This document shows, in pieces, positions 25,561 through 37,793 of a stretch of 64,000 nt of DNA. Numbering within the stretch: the stretch's first letter is position 1; each line of letters begins with the position of its first letter. Under the pieces are notes generated by a model that ran no database searches, was not told where the DNA came from, and worked only from the letters and a program-made list of their open reading frames with translations. The stretch covers positions 1-64,000 of the forward strand of contig NZ_CANPWG010000068.1 in assembly GCF_947581915.1 (NCBI RefSeq). The letters run 5' to 3'. The DNA is from Candidatus Palauibacter scopulicola (GTDB taxonomy: Bacteria; Gemmatimonadota; Gemmatimonadetes; Palauibacterales; Palauibacteraceae). The position numbers and the translations under genes are program-made.

Positions 25561-26307
25561 ATGAGTACACCCGGCAACGAGGCCCCATTCGACGAGGCCC
25601 CATTCGACTTCGACGGCGCGTACGGCGGCGACTACGAGTACATCGCCCGCACGGTGATACCCGGCTACCGGAGCTCGTTCCGGCAGGCGCTCGCGCTCCT
25701 CGAGGGACGCTTGGAGGGACGCCTGGAGGGACGCCGGGGCCCGAGTCCGCGGGTGCTGGTCGTCGGGGCCGGAACCGGCATCGAGCTGGTCACCTTCAAG
25801 GCGGCGCAGCCCGGCTGGCGGCTGACCGGCGTCGATCCGTCGCGCCAGATGATCGACATCGCCAGGGACCGGACGGGGGAGGCCGGCGTGGGAGACGGCG
25901 TCCGTCTCGTGCACGGGCACGTCTCCGACCTCGACGAGGACGGCTTCGACGCCGCGACCTGCTTCAACGTCATGCACTTCCTCCCGGACGACGGCGCGAA
26001 GCAGGCGCTCCTGCGCGACATCGCCCGCCGCCTCGCGCCCGGCGCCCCCTTCCTCCTGTTCGAACTCCACGGAGACCGGAACGGCCCCCGCTTCGACGAA
26101 CTCTTCGCCGCCTGGGCCCGGTACTGGGAGATCCAGGGGATGGGAGAGGCGGAACGGGCCGCGTTCCGGGCGAAGATCGACGAGGGCATCCACTGGGCTT
26201 CCGAGGCCCGCATCCTCGAACTGCTGGCCGGCGCCGGCTTCGAGGACGCCTGGCGCTACTACCGCGCCCTCCTCTACGGCGCCTGGCTCTCCCGCCGCGC
26301 CCGGTAG
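25561..26307 (+). CDS. Class I SAM-dependent methyltransferase
   Basis: The protein has 248 residues from the ATG at 25561. SAM motif I is VLVVGAGTGIELVTF (near residue 62), followed by the acidic loop LTGVDPSRQMIDIA and motif IV FDAATCFNVMHFLP. The substrate is not evident. Two in-frame tandem duplications occur near the N-terminus: DEAPF twice (15-bp unit) and LEGR three times (12-bp unit). These are recent-looking expansions. A palindrome copy begins 17 nt after the stop. Confidence 0.85.
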   Translation: MSTPGNEAPFDEAPFDFDGAYGGDYEYIARTVIPGYRSSFRQALALLEGRLEGRLEGRRGPSPRVLVVGAGTGIELVTFKAAQPGWRLTGVDPSRQMIDIARDRTGEAGVGDGVRLVHGHVSDLDEDGFDAATCFNVMHFLPDDGAKQALLRDIARRLAPGAPFLLFELHGDRNGPRFDELFAAWARYWEIQGMGEAERAAFRAKIDEGIHWASEARILELLAGAGFEDAWRYYRALLYGAWLSRRAR

Positions 26308-26323
26308 CGTCCCCACCGGACGA

Positions 26324-26343
26324 GACGTTCCCGCGGGAACGCG
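26324..26343. repeat. Palindrome copy 3
   Basis: The core CGTTCCCGCGGGAACG lies between the convergent methyltransferase and vapC genes. It starts 17 nt after the first stop and ends 3 bases before the other. Confidence 0.9.
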
Positions 26344-26345
26344 GT

Positions 26346-26744
26346 TCAGTCGCCGCGTTCGAGTTCGGGGAAGTAGCTGGAAAAAAAGCCACGGTCGCGG
26401 GTGAGAAAGCGGTCGGCGGCGGCCACGGCGTGGGCGCCGATCAGAAAGTCCGTGATGATGCGGTCCCGGGCCCCTCCGGATTGGCGGTATCGTCCCCAGC
26501 GGCGCCCCGCATCGTGGGCCATGCCCGCATCGATCGGAGAAACGACGACGTTGACCTCGCGCAGCGCCCGGTCCAGCGCCTCCCGGTCCGGGAACGCGGG
26601 GGCCAACTCGGCGTACACGACGTGAGAGACGATGATCGCCCCGGCGTCATATGCCTCCACCAGCCACTCGCGCGAGGTGCGGCCGTGACGTTCGTCCGGA
26701 AGGAAGATGTCGAGCAGGACGCTCGTATCCACCGCCGTGATCAT
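26346..26744 (-). CDS. vapC: PIN-domain toxin (VapC family)
   Basis: The protein has 132 residues from the ATG at 26744. PIN-domain acidic residues are visible: Asp in MITAVDTSVLLDIF, Glu in VVYAELAPAF, Asp in RIITDFLIGAHA and Asp in FLTRDRGFFSSYF. VapC toxins are Mg-dependent RNases that cleave tRNA or rRNA. Its start overlaps the antitoxin stop by four bases (ATGA), the standard vapBC arrangement. The module appears intact. Confidence 0.92.
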   Translation of the reverse strand: MITAVDTSVLLDIFLPDERHGRTSREWLVEAYDAGAIIVSHVVYAELAPAFPDREALDRALREVNVVVSPIDAGMAHDAGRRWGRYRQSGGARDRIITDFLIGAHAVAAADRFLTRDRGFFSSYFPELERGD

Positions 26745-26956
26745 CGACCCCGAATCGCCTCGATGTAGTCGTCCGTGTTCCCACCCGTCCCCAGGATGCC
26801 GTACACCCGGTCCACCGGGTGCCCGGCGGCCGTTCGCTTTCGAATGAGAAGGCCCCCTTCCGTTGGAACGAGTTCGACTTCGACGTTGTGATTCATGCCG
26901 AAACGGTCTCTCAGCTTCTTGGGGATCGTGATCTGCCCCCGCTCCGATATGCGCAT
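26741..26956 (-). CDS. vapB: AbrB/SpoVT-type antitoxin (VapB family)
   Basis: The protein has 71 residues. The swapped-hairpin DNA-binding domain reads MRISERGQITIPKKLRDRFG. The C-terminal part (DRVYGILGTGGNTDDYIEA) would wrap the toxin. It binds VapC and represses the operon. An AT-rich region with GTATGAATAC lies upstream and may be the operator. It is translationally coupled to vapC. Confidence 0.93.
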   Translation of the reverse strand: MRISERGQITIPKKLRDRFGMNHNVEVELVPTEGGLLIRKRTAAGHPVDRVYGILGTGGNTDDYIEAIRGR

Positions 26957-26978
26957 GTTCCAGGCTCGACGATTCGAG

Positions 26979-27030
26979 GTATGAATACTGACAACGGAAA
27001 ATCATATTTTATCATCCATACTATTGGCAA
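26979..27030 (-). promoter_or_regulatory. AT-rich vapBC promoter/operator region
   Basis: GTATGAATAC (26979-26988, inverted GTAT/ATAC arms) and a strongly AT-rich stretch (about 26997-27020) stand out in this GC-rich sequence directly upstream of vapB. Autoregulated vapBC promoters usually carry such short inverted repeats. Exact promoter elements are not assigned. Confidence 0.45.
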
Positions 27031-27167
27031 GGCAGGGGCCGGGGCGCAGACGACGGGTCGGCCGAAGCGTTGCCTCACGTTGAGTGTTCAGGCAGCATGA
27101 TGGAGAGGAGGATCAACGGAGGATCAACGAAGGAGCACTACCGGGGGATCGCGGGTAGTACGCCACC

Positions 27168-27746
27168 ATGAACAGATTGGAAACGCACCGGCGGCGGGTT
27201 GCGCCGCAGACCCGCTTCCTCGCGACCGCGGCGGCGGTCGCGTCAACGGCCCTTCTGGCGGCGGCGCCCGCGGCGGGCCAGGACCCGTCTGGTGAGCCGG
27301 AGGCGTCGACGGTGCTCATGATTTGGGGAGGGATCCGGGCGGACGGGGAACTCGTGCTCGAGCCCGCCTTTGCGTACGAGGGCAGGGTCCGCAGTCCGGG
27401 GGCGTCGGGTGACTACCGGGTGCGGGGGCTCGACGGCGAGGGGGAGACGCTGTTCTCGATCCGCTTCACGCCGGGCGAGATCTCGGATGGGAGCAAGGGG
27501 TTTTCGTACTCGATTCCCTTCGATCCTGCCTGGACGGAGGCGCTGGACCGGCTGGAACTCAGCGGGCCGGAGGGCGTGACAACGGTGGGCCGGGAGGCGG
27601 GCGCGCGGGCGATGATGGCGATCGATCGCGCCACCGGGCAGGTGCGGAGCATCCTCCGCAACGCGGCCGGCGGGCTCCCCGCGGAACTGGCGGCCGACAG
27701 TTCCGGCCTGCGGATTCTCCGCGGACTGCCGCGTCCCCCGGGCTGA
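27168..27746 (+). CDS. Hypothetical secreted protein, 192 aa
   Basis: A cleavable signal peptide is evident (TAAAVASTALLAAAPAAGQ, residues 20-38). The mature protein looks all-beta (VLMIWGGIRADGELVLEPAF, then YRVRGLDGEGETLFSIRF and FSYSIPFDPAWTEALDRLEL). The pattern resembles domains attached to secreted peptidases, but no peptidase is fused. Just upstream, GGAGGATCAACG is duplicated in tandem. No function is assigned. Confidence 0.65.
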   Translation: MNRLETHRRRVAPQTRFLATAAAVASTALLAAAPAAGQDPSGEPEASTVLMIWGGIRADGELVLEPAFAYEGRVRSPGASGDYRVRGLDGEGETLFSIRFTPGEISDGSKGFSYSIPFDPAWTEALDRLELSGPEGVTTVGREAGARAMMAIDRATGQVRSILRNAAGGLPAELAADSSGLRILRGLPRPPG

Positions 27747-27839
27747 CCGCGAGGTGACCGCGAAAGGTGTACGGCGTCGGCGCCGGTGTTAACTTGAGCC
27801 GCGCCGGGCGGAGGCCCCGTCGGGTCCGCCCCGCTTCCC

Positions 27840-30669
<2,830 letters not shown>

Positions 30670-30670
30670 C

Positions 30671-31378
30671 CTACGCCTCCTCCGCGCCCGGCGGAGCGGC
30701 TGCGAGCAGGCTCTGCGTCCAGGCCGCGATGTGCTCCATCTGCCGCTCGCGCTCGCCCGCCCACCGGGGCAGCCGGAGGGCGTTGGCGACCAGCACGCCG
30801 CCCCCGCCGAACCCCATCAGCGCAGGGACCATCAGCGCCGCGTCCGCTCTGCCGTCCGCGACCATGATGAAGGCGACGATCACCGCCATGACCGAGAACA
30901 TGGCGCCGACGAAGGTGGTTTCGAGCGCGTCGCCCTTGCGTGTGCCCAGCCGAAGGCGGTGGCCCGCCTCGGTCTGCTCGAGGACCGCGTGCAGGTTCCC
31001 GTTGCTCCATTCGCGAATCCCGCCCTCGGCCGTGACCTCGCCCTTCGCGTCGAACGTGGCCCGCAGTTCGGCGACGAGGAATTGCCACTCGCGATCCGTC
31101 AGCTCCCGGGGGAGTTGGACGATCCGGCCGGCGGAAATCGGAACGCCGAGCAGTCTTCGCGGCGGTACGACCCGCGGGGGCGTATCGAGTTCGGCGGCGG
31201 CCGCCGCGACGCGCTCCTCGGGGAGCCCGACCTCGAGACCCACGGCCTGGAGTTCGCCGAGCGTCAGTCCGCCGTCCACGCGAGAGGGCAGACGGGCGCG
31301 CTCCTCCTCGGCCGCCTCGGCGGCGCGTGCGAAGATCTGCCGTACTTCGTCTTCTCCGTACCTGCGTTCGCTGTTCAT
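30671..31378 (-). CDS. Membrane protein with N-terminal helical domain, upstream of the TonB receptor
   Basis: The protein has 235 residues from the ATG at 31378. The N-terminal part (YGEDEVRQIFARAAEAAEEE, then LTLGELQAVGLEVGLPEERV) resembles short helical modules common in Gemmatimonadota regulators. A central domain with VQLPRELTDREWQFLVAELR follows. Two transmembrane helices (TTFVGAMFSVMAVIVAFIM and ALMVPALMGFGGGGVLVANAL) precede a cytoplasmic tail. The gene ends one base before the receptor start, so the two probably form an operon. The role is unknown; it may sense or regulate receptor use. Confidence 0.65.
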   Translation of the reverse strand: MNSERRYGEDEVRQIFARAAEAAEEERARLPSRVDGGLTLGELQAVGLEVGLPEERVAAAAAELDTPPRVVPPRRLLGVPISAGRIVQLPRELTDREWQFLVAELRATFDAKGEVTAEGGIREWSNGNLHAVLEQTEAGHRLRLGTRKGDALETTFVGAMFSVMAVIVAFIMVADGRADAALMVPALMGFGGGGVLVANALRLPRWAGERERQMEHIAAWTQSLLAAAPPGAEEA

Positions 31379-31555
31379 GGCGGCGTGAATCTGTGGGCCA
31401 TCGGCGGGCGATGGAAAGATGAACGATGGCGGGACGGATGATGGCGGAACGGGCTCGGCCGACGCAGCTTGTCGGCGTACGCCGCGCCGGCGGACGCACG
31501 GAGCCGTGCCGGGGGCGCACCGAGGCGGGCGGGCAAGCGAGACAAGGAGCGGGAT

Positions 31556-32200
31556 GTGAGAGCGATCCGGTGGTTTGCGGCGTTCGCGGCCGTCACGGCT
31601 CTGCTGGATCACGGATCCGCGGCGGCGCAAACCGCGTTCGGAATCAAGGGAGGGGTGACCTGGGCGGACGCCGCCTTCATCGACCAGTTCACCTCGGAAG
31701 CGCTCATGCGAAAGGCGGGTGGCGGGTTCGTGACCCTGCCCCTGTCGGAGCGCTCGACGGTCCAACTCGAAGTGCTCTATATGGAACGGGGATTCTCGAC
31801 CTCGGGGCTGCACCAGGACGGCTCGCGGACGAGGATGTCCTACCTGGATTTCCCCATCCTCCTCAGGTTTCGGCCGACGCCGTCGGCCGCGCGTCTGCGC
31901 CCGATCCTCCTGGCGGGCGCGTACTGGGGCCACGAGGTCGGCTGCCGTCTGGAGGGCGGCGTGGCGCAGTTCGAGGAGAGCAACAGCTGCGAGGGCCGCT
32001 TCCAACTGCGCGGCGTCGCGGACGTGGGTCTGATCGTCGGCGCGGCCATCGAGGTGGCGACGGCCGGCGCCTGGTTCGTGACGCTCGAAGGCCGCTACCA
32101 CTACGGCATCCGCAACCTCTACTGGGACCCCGCGTCCGACGGAGCCAAGGCGCGCAACCTGTCCGCGTTGGCCGGCTTCGGCGTTCGCGTGGGAGGGTGA
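31556..32200 (+). CDS. Outer-membrane beta-barrel protein
   Basis: The protein has 214 residues from a GTG with AAGGAG upstream. A signal peptide (WFAAFAAVTALLDHGSAAAQ) is followed by alternating amphipathic strands beginning AFGIKGGVTWADAAF and ending AGFGVRVGG. This is the pattern of small PorT/OmpW-like barrels. A Cys pair (VGCRLEGG, NSCEGRF) may form a disulfide in an outer loop. It is divergent from the operon at 30671. No substrate is suggested. Confidence 0.78.
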   Translation: MRAIRWFAAFAAVTALLDHGSAAAQTAFGIKGGVTWADAAFIDQFTSEALMRKAGGGFVTLPLSERSTVQLEVLYMERGFSTSGLHQDGSRTRMSYLDFPILLRFRPTPSAARLRPILLAGAYWGHEVGCRLEGGVAQFEESNSCEGRFQLRGVADVGLIVGAAIEVATAGAWFVTLEGRYHYGIRNLYWDPASDGAKARNLSALAGFGVRVGG

Positions 32201-32222
32201 CCCGAATCCGCGGCGCGGCCGC

Positions 32223-33026
32223 CTAACCGTCCTCTCGGCCCGGGGTCGGCGCGGCCGGCAGTGCCGTGACCGAGAACGCCTTGATTCCCTCGACGATCCC
32301 GCGCGCGGCCCGCTCGGGCGCCCCGAGGATGATCTCGCGGTCCCGTGCGCTGGTCATGAACCCCGTCTCGATGATCAGGGCGATCGTCATCGGGTGGAGG
32401 GCGTGCTCGTACCGGCGGTAGTTGAAGGCGTAGTAGTTCCGCATGCGACGGGTCGCGACCGGAAGTTCCCTCAGGCCGGTCGCGGCGCCGTACGCCTCGC
32501 GCAGCGCGCGCGCCGCATCCTCGGCCCGTCCCGTGGCGTCGCGCCGCGGGGAGGCGATGCGGTATCCCGATGCGGCGGGGCTGTCGCTCCCGTCCGCGTG
32601 GATCGAGATGAAGAGGTGCGCCCGGTAGCCGGGGGGCACGACGGCGGGGAGGATGTCGACCTCGTAGCCCAGCGCCTCGAGTTCCTCGGCCGCCAGCCGG
32701 GCGATGACGAGGTTCGCCTCCCACTCGGCGGTTTCGCGCCACCGCGTGCCGTTGTAGCGGATACGGCGGAGTTCCGGCGGGGCTTCGGCGGCGAGCCAGT
32801 GTCCGGCCTGGAGGCCGATCCGGATGGGGCCCGCGGGGGGCTCCCAGTCCTCGGGCGTGGGGATGGGGCCGGGGTAGCGGTTGTAGTCCCGCCACGAGCG
32901 CCACCGCTCGGCCGCGGCGGCGTCACGTTCCGTAGCGCGCTGCTCCTGGGCTGCGGCGCTGCTGGCGCCGGGTCCCGCGACTCCGGCGGCAAGCACCACG
33001 GCGGCGGTGAGTACGGTCAGCTTCAA
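32223..33026 (-). CDS. N-acetylmuramoyl-L-alanine amidase (Amidase_3)
   Basis: The protein has 267 residues from a TTG at 33026, chosen because GGAGG sits eight bases upstream. The signal peptide is LTVLTAAVVLAAGVAGPGA. Zinc-site motifs of the AmiC-type fold are present: His in IGLQAGHWLA, Glu in EWEANLVIARLAAEEL, His in LFISIHADGSD, and catalytic Glu in ALIIETGFMTS. It cleaves the peptide from murein in the periplasm. It ends 22 bases from the convergent barrel gene. Confidence 0.9.
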   Translation of the reverse strand: MKLTVLTAAVVLAAGVAGPGASSAAAQEQRATERDAAAAERWRSWRDYNRYPGPIPTPEDWEPPAGPIRIGLQAGHWLAAEAPPELRRIRYNGTRWRETAEWEANLVIARLAAEELEALGYEVDILPAVVPPGYRAHLFISIHADGSDSPAASGYRIASPRRDATGRAEDAARALREAYGAATGLRELPVATRRMRNYYAFNYRRYEHALHPMTIALIIETGFMTSARDREIILGAPERAARGIVEGIKAFSVTALPAAPTPGREDG

Positions 33027-33174
33027 GTTGAGACCTCCTCGCGAAACGCAGTCGCCACGCCTACGCCCCACCTACGCCCCCACGCCTTCAACCCCCGAGC
33101 CGCTCGGCGCGTTTGACGCTAACCCGCACGGCGCCCGCCCGGCAACGGTCCGGCGACGGCGGCCCCGCGACGTT

Positions 33175-35931
33175 CTAGCGGCAGTTCAGCCCGGGGCTCG
33201 GAGGGAGTCCCTCGGTCGCGGAAGCGGCGAGCGCGTTGAACAGGAGCTTGAACGTGTTGCGCGGCTGGCCGCGGAAGTGGGGCCGGAAGGCGAACAGCAC
33301 GACCTGGCCCGCGCCGACCCCGACCTGCGCGGCGGCCGGGTAGCCGGCGAGCACCTCCTCGCCGCCCAGCGTCCAGCCGCTCACGAGAAAGTCCGCGTCG
33401 GCGTAGCACACCGGAGTCGAGACCCGGCCGATGTTGCCCGCCGTCCCGCCGCCCGTCCGCTCCAGCACCTGGCTGCGGGAGAAGAGGGCCACCGCCTCCT
33501 CGTCCATCCCGTAGCCGAGCGGGTGCGAGGGGTCGACGCGGAGCCGGATCACGGATCCCGGGATGAAGAACTCCTGCGATGAGAGCCCCCGCGCCCGGTT
33601 CCGGAAGGGGAGTCCGAAGGTCTCGATCGCGTAGTCGACCGCCTGGTCGGAGGCGACGAGCCAACCCCCGCCCTCGACGAAGGCGCGGAGCGCGGCGGCG
33701 CCCGCTTCGCCGAGGCCGCCCGTGTACTCGTCCGGCATGGTGCCCGGCAGGTTCCCGCTCGCGATCCCGCCCCCGGCCTGCGAGGGGAGGAGGATGACGT
33801 CGAAGCGCGACAGGTCGCCGCTCCGCACGTCCTCGTCCCACACGTTCTCCCACTCGAAGCCGTACTCGTCGAGCACCCAGCGCGTCCAGCCCTCGGGCAT
33901 GGGGGCCTGCCACGAGCGGTAGATCGCCACGCGCGGCGCTCGTGCCTCGGCGGCGGCGCCGGGAGAGGGCGGGGAGGCGACCCCCGTGAGCGTGAGTCCG
34001 TGGTCGGCGGCGAGCGCGCGGGCCTCATCGGCGGACAGGTCGGGCAGCCAGTACGATCCGGCGGGGATGTCGCCGTCCGGCGTCGCGAGCGCCTGCACGG
34101 TCCGGAAGCGCTCCGGGGCTTCGTTCGCGCCCCCGCCTTCGCCCGGATCCCCGCCTGCGCCGGACTCGCCGCCCGCGGCGGACAGCCCGCGGTAGATCGC
34201 GGTGGCGTTGCCGTGCACGGCGAACCCGGCCGCCCCCTCGCCGCGCACCTCGCCGATGTCGGTCGAGACCTCGCCCCACTCGCCCGGCGGCATGTCGAAC
34301 GGTTCGTCCACGTTCACGACCGCCAGCCCCATCTGGAAGCGGAGTTCGTAGCCAGTCATGTCGTACGGCGGCTCCGGCGGTCCGCCGGGATACTGGCGCC
34401 GGTCGGGATATTCCTTGGGCTCCATGAGGTCGACCACGTAGGGCCGGAAGGCCTGGGGTGGAATCACGTACGACCCGGCGGGGAAGGCGAGATCTCCCTC
34501 CGGCCCCGCCACGGAGAACGGCTCCGAGGCGCGCAGGAACTCGATCCCGGACCGCGACATCAGGCCCATGAACTCGACGACCGCTCCCGGATCGTGCGAG
34601 GCCCGGGGGTCGAGCACGTAGGCGAACGGGCCGCCCTCGGCCGCGTTGCCGCGCTCGATCTGGCGCCGGCCCATGAGGTAATGGTTGAAGAGGTATTCCT
34701 CCTTGAGCTTCGCTCCCATGTCCGCCACGGCCTTCGCCGCCGTCATCATGTAGTCCATGGCGTCGCGCAGGTGCCAGCAGCCGCCGAGCCACGGGTTGTT
34801 GTAGTTCGTCGACGGCGTCTTCGCGGGCAGGTGCCCGGCGCGCGCGCCGAAGGTGTCCGGGATCTCGTCCTCGTCGTAGCAGCGGGGCGTCGCGTAACCC
34901 GCTCCCGCCGTCTCCGTCAGGAACCCGAGCATGTTGTGATAGTCGGGTCCGCCCCTCATGGAACCGTTCCACCACAGATCGAAGACGATGCCGCTGTTGA
35001 CGCCCGGCTTCCCCTCCTCGTCGAAACGCCGCCGCATCGAATGTCCCATCTGGTTCAGGGAACTCACGACGAGCGGATCGAGGTGCGGGTTCACGGGGTT
35101 CTCGAAGGGCGGCATCCAGATGCGGCCGGGGAAGGGGCTCGACTGATGCTGGTTATAAACGATCTGCGGAAACCAGTTGTGATACAGTTGCCGCGTGACG
35201 GCCCGCGTCTCGACCTGCGTCAGCATATACCAGTCGCGATTGTTGTCGTGTCCGATATAGTGATGATAGAGCTCCGGCACGCGCGCCATCTCGAACTCGC
35301 CGCCCACGTTCGACATATACCAGTCGGCGACGATATTCAGACCGTCCGGGTTCATGTTCGGCATCAGGAGGACGACCGCGTTCTCGCGCACGCGCCGGGT
35401 CTCCGGAGACTCGTCCGTGACGAAGTAGTGCGCCATCTCCGGCATCAGCTGCCCGTGGGCGACCTCGGTGGCGTGCAGTCCGCCGTCGATCCACACGACG
35501 GCGACGCCTTCCCGCGCCAGCGCCCGCGCCTCCTCCTCGTCGAGGACGGATCCGTACCCCGCCTCCGGGTCGCGGGCATAGGCCAGCGTCCGCGTGATCT
35601 CCTTGATCCGTTCCAGGCGGCGGAGATTGGACGGCGATGAGATCGCGGCAAGGTAGAGGGGCTCGCCGCGCGTGCTCTCCCCGATCTGCTCGAGCAGCAT
35701 GCGATCGGTGGAAGCCGCGAGCGCCTCGAAATACGCCTTGATCCCGTCGTAGTTCGTGAGCTTGTAGTCCTCGCCGGGCGCGAACCCGATGATCTCCGCG
35801 GGCATCGGCACGTCAGCGGTGCCGCCCCGCGAATCCATCGCGCACCCCGTAACGAGTACGCCCGAGACACTAAGGACCGCGGCAGCGAGCCGAGGACGTA
35901 GCCCCTTACCGGACCATGTAGATCTTGTCAC
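33175..35931 (-). CDS. Secreted M14-family zinc carboxypeptidase, 918 aa
   Basis: The start is a GTG at 35931; the Shine-Dalgarno is weak. A lipobox-like VTGC ends the signal. The catalytic domain shows HATEVAHGQ (zinc His and Glu, near residue 150), PNMNPDGLN, a GHDNNRDW segment and zinc His in VYNQHQSSPFPG. The C-terminal half is a long extension (beta-rich, then a ThuA/glutamine amidotransferase-like region with VILLPSQAGGGIASG and AAALRAFVEGGGWLVASD). This architecture is frequent in Gemmatimonadota and Bacteroidota exoproteases. It probably degrades peptides outside the cytoplasm. Confidence 0.9.
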   Translation of the reverse strand: MTRSTWSGKGLRPRLAAAVLSVSGVLVTGCAMDSRGGTADVPMPAEIIGFAPGEDYKLTNYDGIKAYFEALAASTDRMLLEQIGESTRGEPLYLAAISSPSNLRRLERIKEITRTLAYARDPEAGYGSVLDEEEARALAREGVAVVWIDGGLHATEVAHGQLMPEMAHYFVTDESPETRRVRENAVVLLMPNMNPDGLNIVADWYMSNVGGEFEMARVPELYHHYIGHDNNRDWYMLTQVETRAVTRQLYHNWFPQIVYNQHQSSPFPGRIWMPPFENPVNPHLDPLVVSSLNQMGHSMRRRFDEEGKPGVNSGIVFDLWWNGSMRGGPDYHNMLGFLTETAGAGYATPRCYDEDEIPDTFGARAGHLPAKTPSTNYNNPWLGGCWHLRDAMDYMMTAAKAVADMGAKLKEEYLFNHYLMGRRQIERGNAAEGGPFAYVLDPRASHDPGAVVEFMGLMSRSGIEFLRASEPFSVAGPEGDLAFPAGSYVIPPQAFRPYVVDLMEPKEYPDRRQYPGGPPEPPYDMTGYELRFQMGLAVVNVDEPFDMPPGEWGEVSTDIGEVRGEGAAGFAVHGNATAIYRGLSAAGGESGAGGDPGEGGGANEAPERFRTVQALATPDGDIPAGSYWLPDLSADEARALAADHGLTLTGVASPPSPGAAAEARAPRVAIYRSWQAPMPEGWTRWVLDEYGFEWENVWDEDVRSGDLSRFDVILLPSQAGGGIASGNLPGTMPDEYTGGLGEAGAAALRAFVEGGGWLVASDQAVDYAIETFGLPFRNRARGLSSQEFFIPGSVIRLRVDPSHPLGYGMDEEAVALFSRSQVLERTGGGTAGNIGRVSTPVCYADADFLVSGWTLGGEEVLAGYPAAAQVGVGAGQVVLFAFRPHFRGQPRNTFKLLFNALAASATEGLPPSPGLNCR

Positions 35932-35983
35932 TTGTCAATCTCCGCTTGAGGAGTCGTTTCGGTCCGTCCGGGACGGCGGCGAG

Positions 35984-37792
35984 TCACACTTCGACTCCGT
36001 CCTCGTGCTGCGTGAGTTCGAGTAGGAGATCCAGCTTCCCCCGGACTTCGCGCGGGATTGCGGAAGGCTCCCAAAGGGCAACCAGGCGATGGAACTCGCC
36101 CTTCCTGAGCAGAATCGGAAGGCCCAACTGTTCTCCGGCCCGACGAAAGAACTCTTCCGCGAAATCGCTCAGCTTGATCGTGCGTGTCGTGGCATCCCAG
36201 AGAAGCATCGCAGCTCCGGGTTCGAGCGCTTGCCAGGTGGAGTAATCCTCCACTTCCCCGTTGAAGACGCGTTCCAGGACGAGATCGTCAAGAACTCTGT
36301 TTATGGTCTCGCGAACGTCTGGGTCCAGATCCTCGGCGGAATCTCCGTCGGCAAGCGCTTTCTCGGCGAACTGCCTCAGGATATCAGGTGTGACGATGTA
36401 GTTCTCGACCTCATAGCGTCCCCAAAAGGCAATAGTCAGATTACCTTCCCTCGAATCCTCTCGTTCTCGACCGTCACTGTCGCGAATCCACAATCCTCTG
36501 AGTCCGGGCACCATCCCATGCATCGCCCCGAAGTGCCTCTGCGGCTGTTCTCCGTAGGCGCCTTCCGCCCGCTCGAGTTCTGAAAGCAGATCGGGTTCCG
36601 GGTGGTTGTCTTGTTCGTAGTATGTGTTAATTCCGCCTCCGCCATCCCAAACTTCCGCGACCGAGTGTCGCAGCTTTCTCGCGAGCGCGCGAAGGATGTC
36701 GAGGTCCGTCCGCCCTTCCACATAAAGCACGTGACCGCGCTGCCGGGCTCTGACATAGTGTTCGGTTCCGTAGTACCTCAGAGCGGAGAGCAGATCCGTC
36801 CGGGCAGCCAGGTCGTGTGCCGTACCTTCGAGGAGGAGGGTGAGATTGTCGTTGAGCGCCTCCCCGTACACGACCTCCGAATGCGTGGCGATCACCACTT
36901 GCGAATCGTTTTCGGCGGCGATCTCGCGGAGCACCGTGTAGACCTGCTTCTGGCGGAGGATCTCGAGGTGTGCGTCGGGCTCGTCGATGAGGAGGACACT
37001 GGGTGGATGAGAGTGAACATAAGCGAGAATCAGGAGCATCTGCTGGAGTCCACGACCGGCAAGTGCGACCTCAAGTGGTTCTCGGAGGCCGGCCTGCCGG
37101 TAGTGGAGAGCAATGCCACCGCGCACCGTCTCGGCAGGATCCTCGAGTTCGATCGCGAACAGGCGACGCATCAACTGGGCGATGCGTGCCCAGGTGTCGG
37201 AGTCGCTATGATACACCATGAGGCAGAGGTTGCGCAGTACCTGAGCCGTCTGTCCCTGGCCAAGCAGCACATCGATCCGGCCCGGCTGAAGAAGCGGCTC
37301 CTCGATGTCGATCCCGGACATGGGGTACAGAAGCCGCACGTCGATTCCCGCGGCGGTTGCGATGGCACCGGGATTCTCGAGTGTGCTCTCGTCCGGCGTG
37401 CAGTAGATCAGCTCAGTACCCGAATTGCGGAAACTCATGGTGACGGGGCAAACGTCGCCTTCGTGCAGAACACCAAGTGTGATTTCCATCATGATGTTCG
37501 TTCGGCCGGTGCGGACCACCGTGTTGTGCCAGAACTGTCGGGTGCGCGGCACAGGTACGGAGACAATGCTCAGCCGGTTGAGGGCTGTCGCCGTCCGCTT
37601 ACGGGGGGGAGCTTCGCCCTTGCGCTCGAACCAGGTCTTCACGGCCTGTGACCACAGCGCCATCGCTTGAATTGCCGTCGTCTTGCCGCAGTTATTCGGG
37701 CCGATGAGGACCGTGGGATGATCCAGCTCGATGCGCTGTGTATCACCGAACTGCTTGAAGTTCCGTATTTCGAGGTAGTGGAGTGGCCTCAT
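35984..37792 (-). CDS. OLD-family ATPase with TOPRIM nuclease domain
   Basis: The protein has 602 residues from the ATG at 37792; a TTG extension to 37840 would overlap the antitoxin gene. Walker A is GPNNCGKTT (near residue 33), the signature region is LAGRGLQQMLLILAYV, and Walker B is VLLIDEPDAHLE. A TOPRIM domain follows with HVLYVEGRTDLDIL (Glu) and LWIRDSDGRE (DxD). The OLD family includes P2 Old and GajA of the Gabija system, which nick or cut DNA under nucleotide control. There is no GajB-like helicase next to it. Instead it is preceded, with one base between, by an AbrB-type antitoxin-like gene. A role in phage or plasmid defence is the best guess. Confidence 0.88.
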   Translation of the reverse strand: MRPLHYLEIRNFKQFGDTQRIELDHPTVLIGPNNCGKTTAIQAMALWSQAVKTWFERKGEAPPRKRTATALNRLSIVSVPVPRTRQFWHNTVVRTGRTNIMMEITLGVLHEGDVCPVTMSFRNSGTELIYCTPDESTLENPGAIATAAGIDVRLLYPMSGIDIEEPLLQPGRIDVLLGQGQTAQVLRNLCLMVYHSDSDTWARIAQLMRRLFAIELEDPAETVRGGIALHYRQAGLREPLEVALAGRGLQQMLLILAYVHSHPPSVLLIDEPDAHLEILRQKQVYTVLREIAAENDSQVVIATHSEVVYGEALNDNLTLLLEGTAHDLAARTDLLSALRYYGTEHYVRARQRGHVLYVEGRTDLDILRALARKLRHSVAEVWDGGGGINTYYEQDNHPEPDLLSELERAEGAYGEQPQRHFGAMHGMVPGLRGLWIRDSDGREREDSREGNLTIAFWGRYEVENYIVTPDILRQFAEKALADGDSAEDLDPDVRETINRVLDDLVLERVFNGEVEDYSTWQALEPGAAMLLWDATTRTIKLSDFAEEFFRRAGEQLGLPILLRKGEFHRLVALWEPSAIPREVRGKLDLLLELTQHEDGVEV

Positions 37793-37793
37793 C

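Noticed and set aside
36602-37651. Plus-strand frame opposite the OLD-family gene
   Set aside because: It does not carry any known motif, whereas Walker A, Walker B and TOPRIM residues are all on the minus strand.
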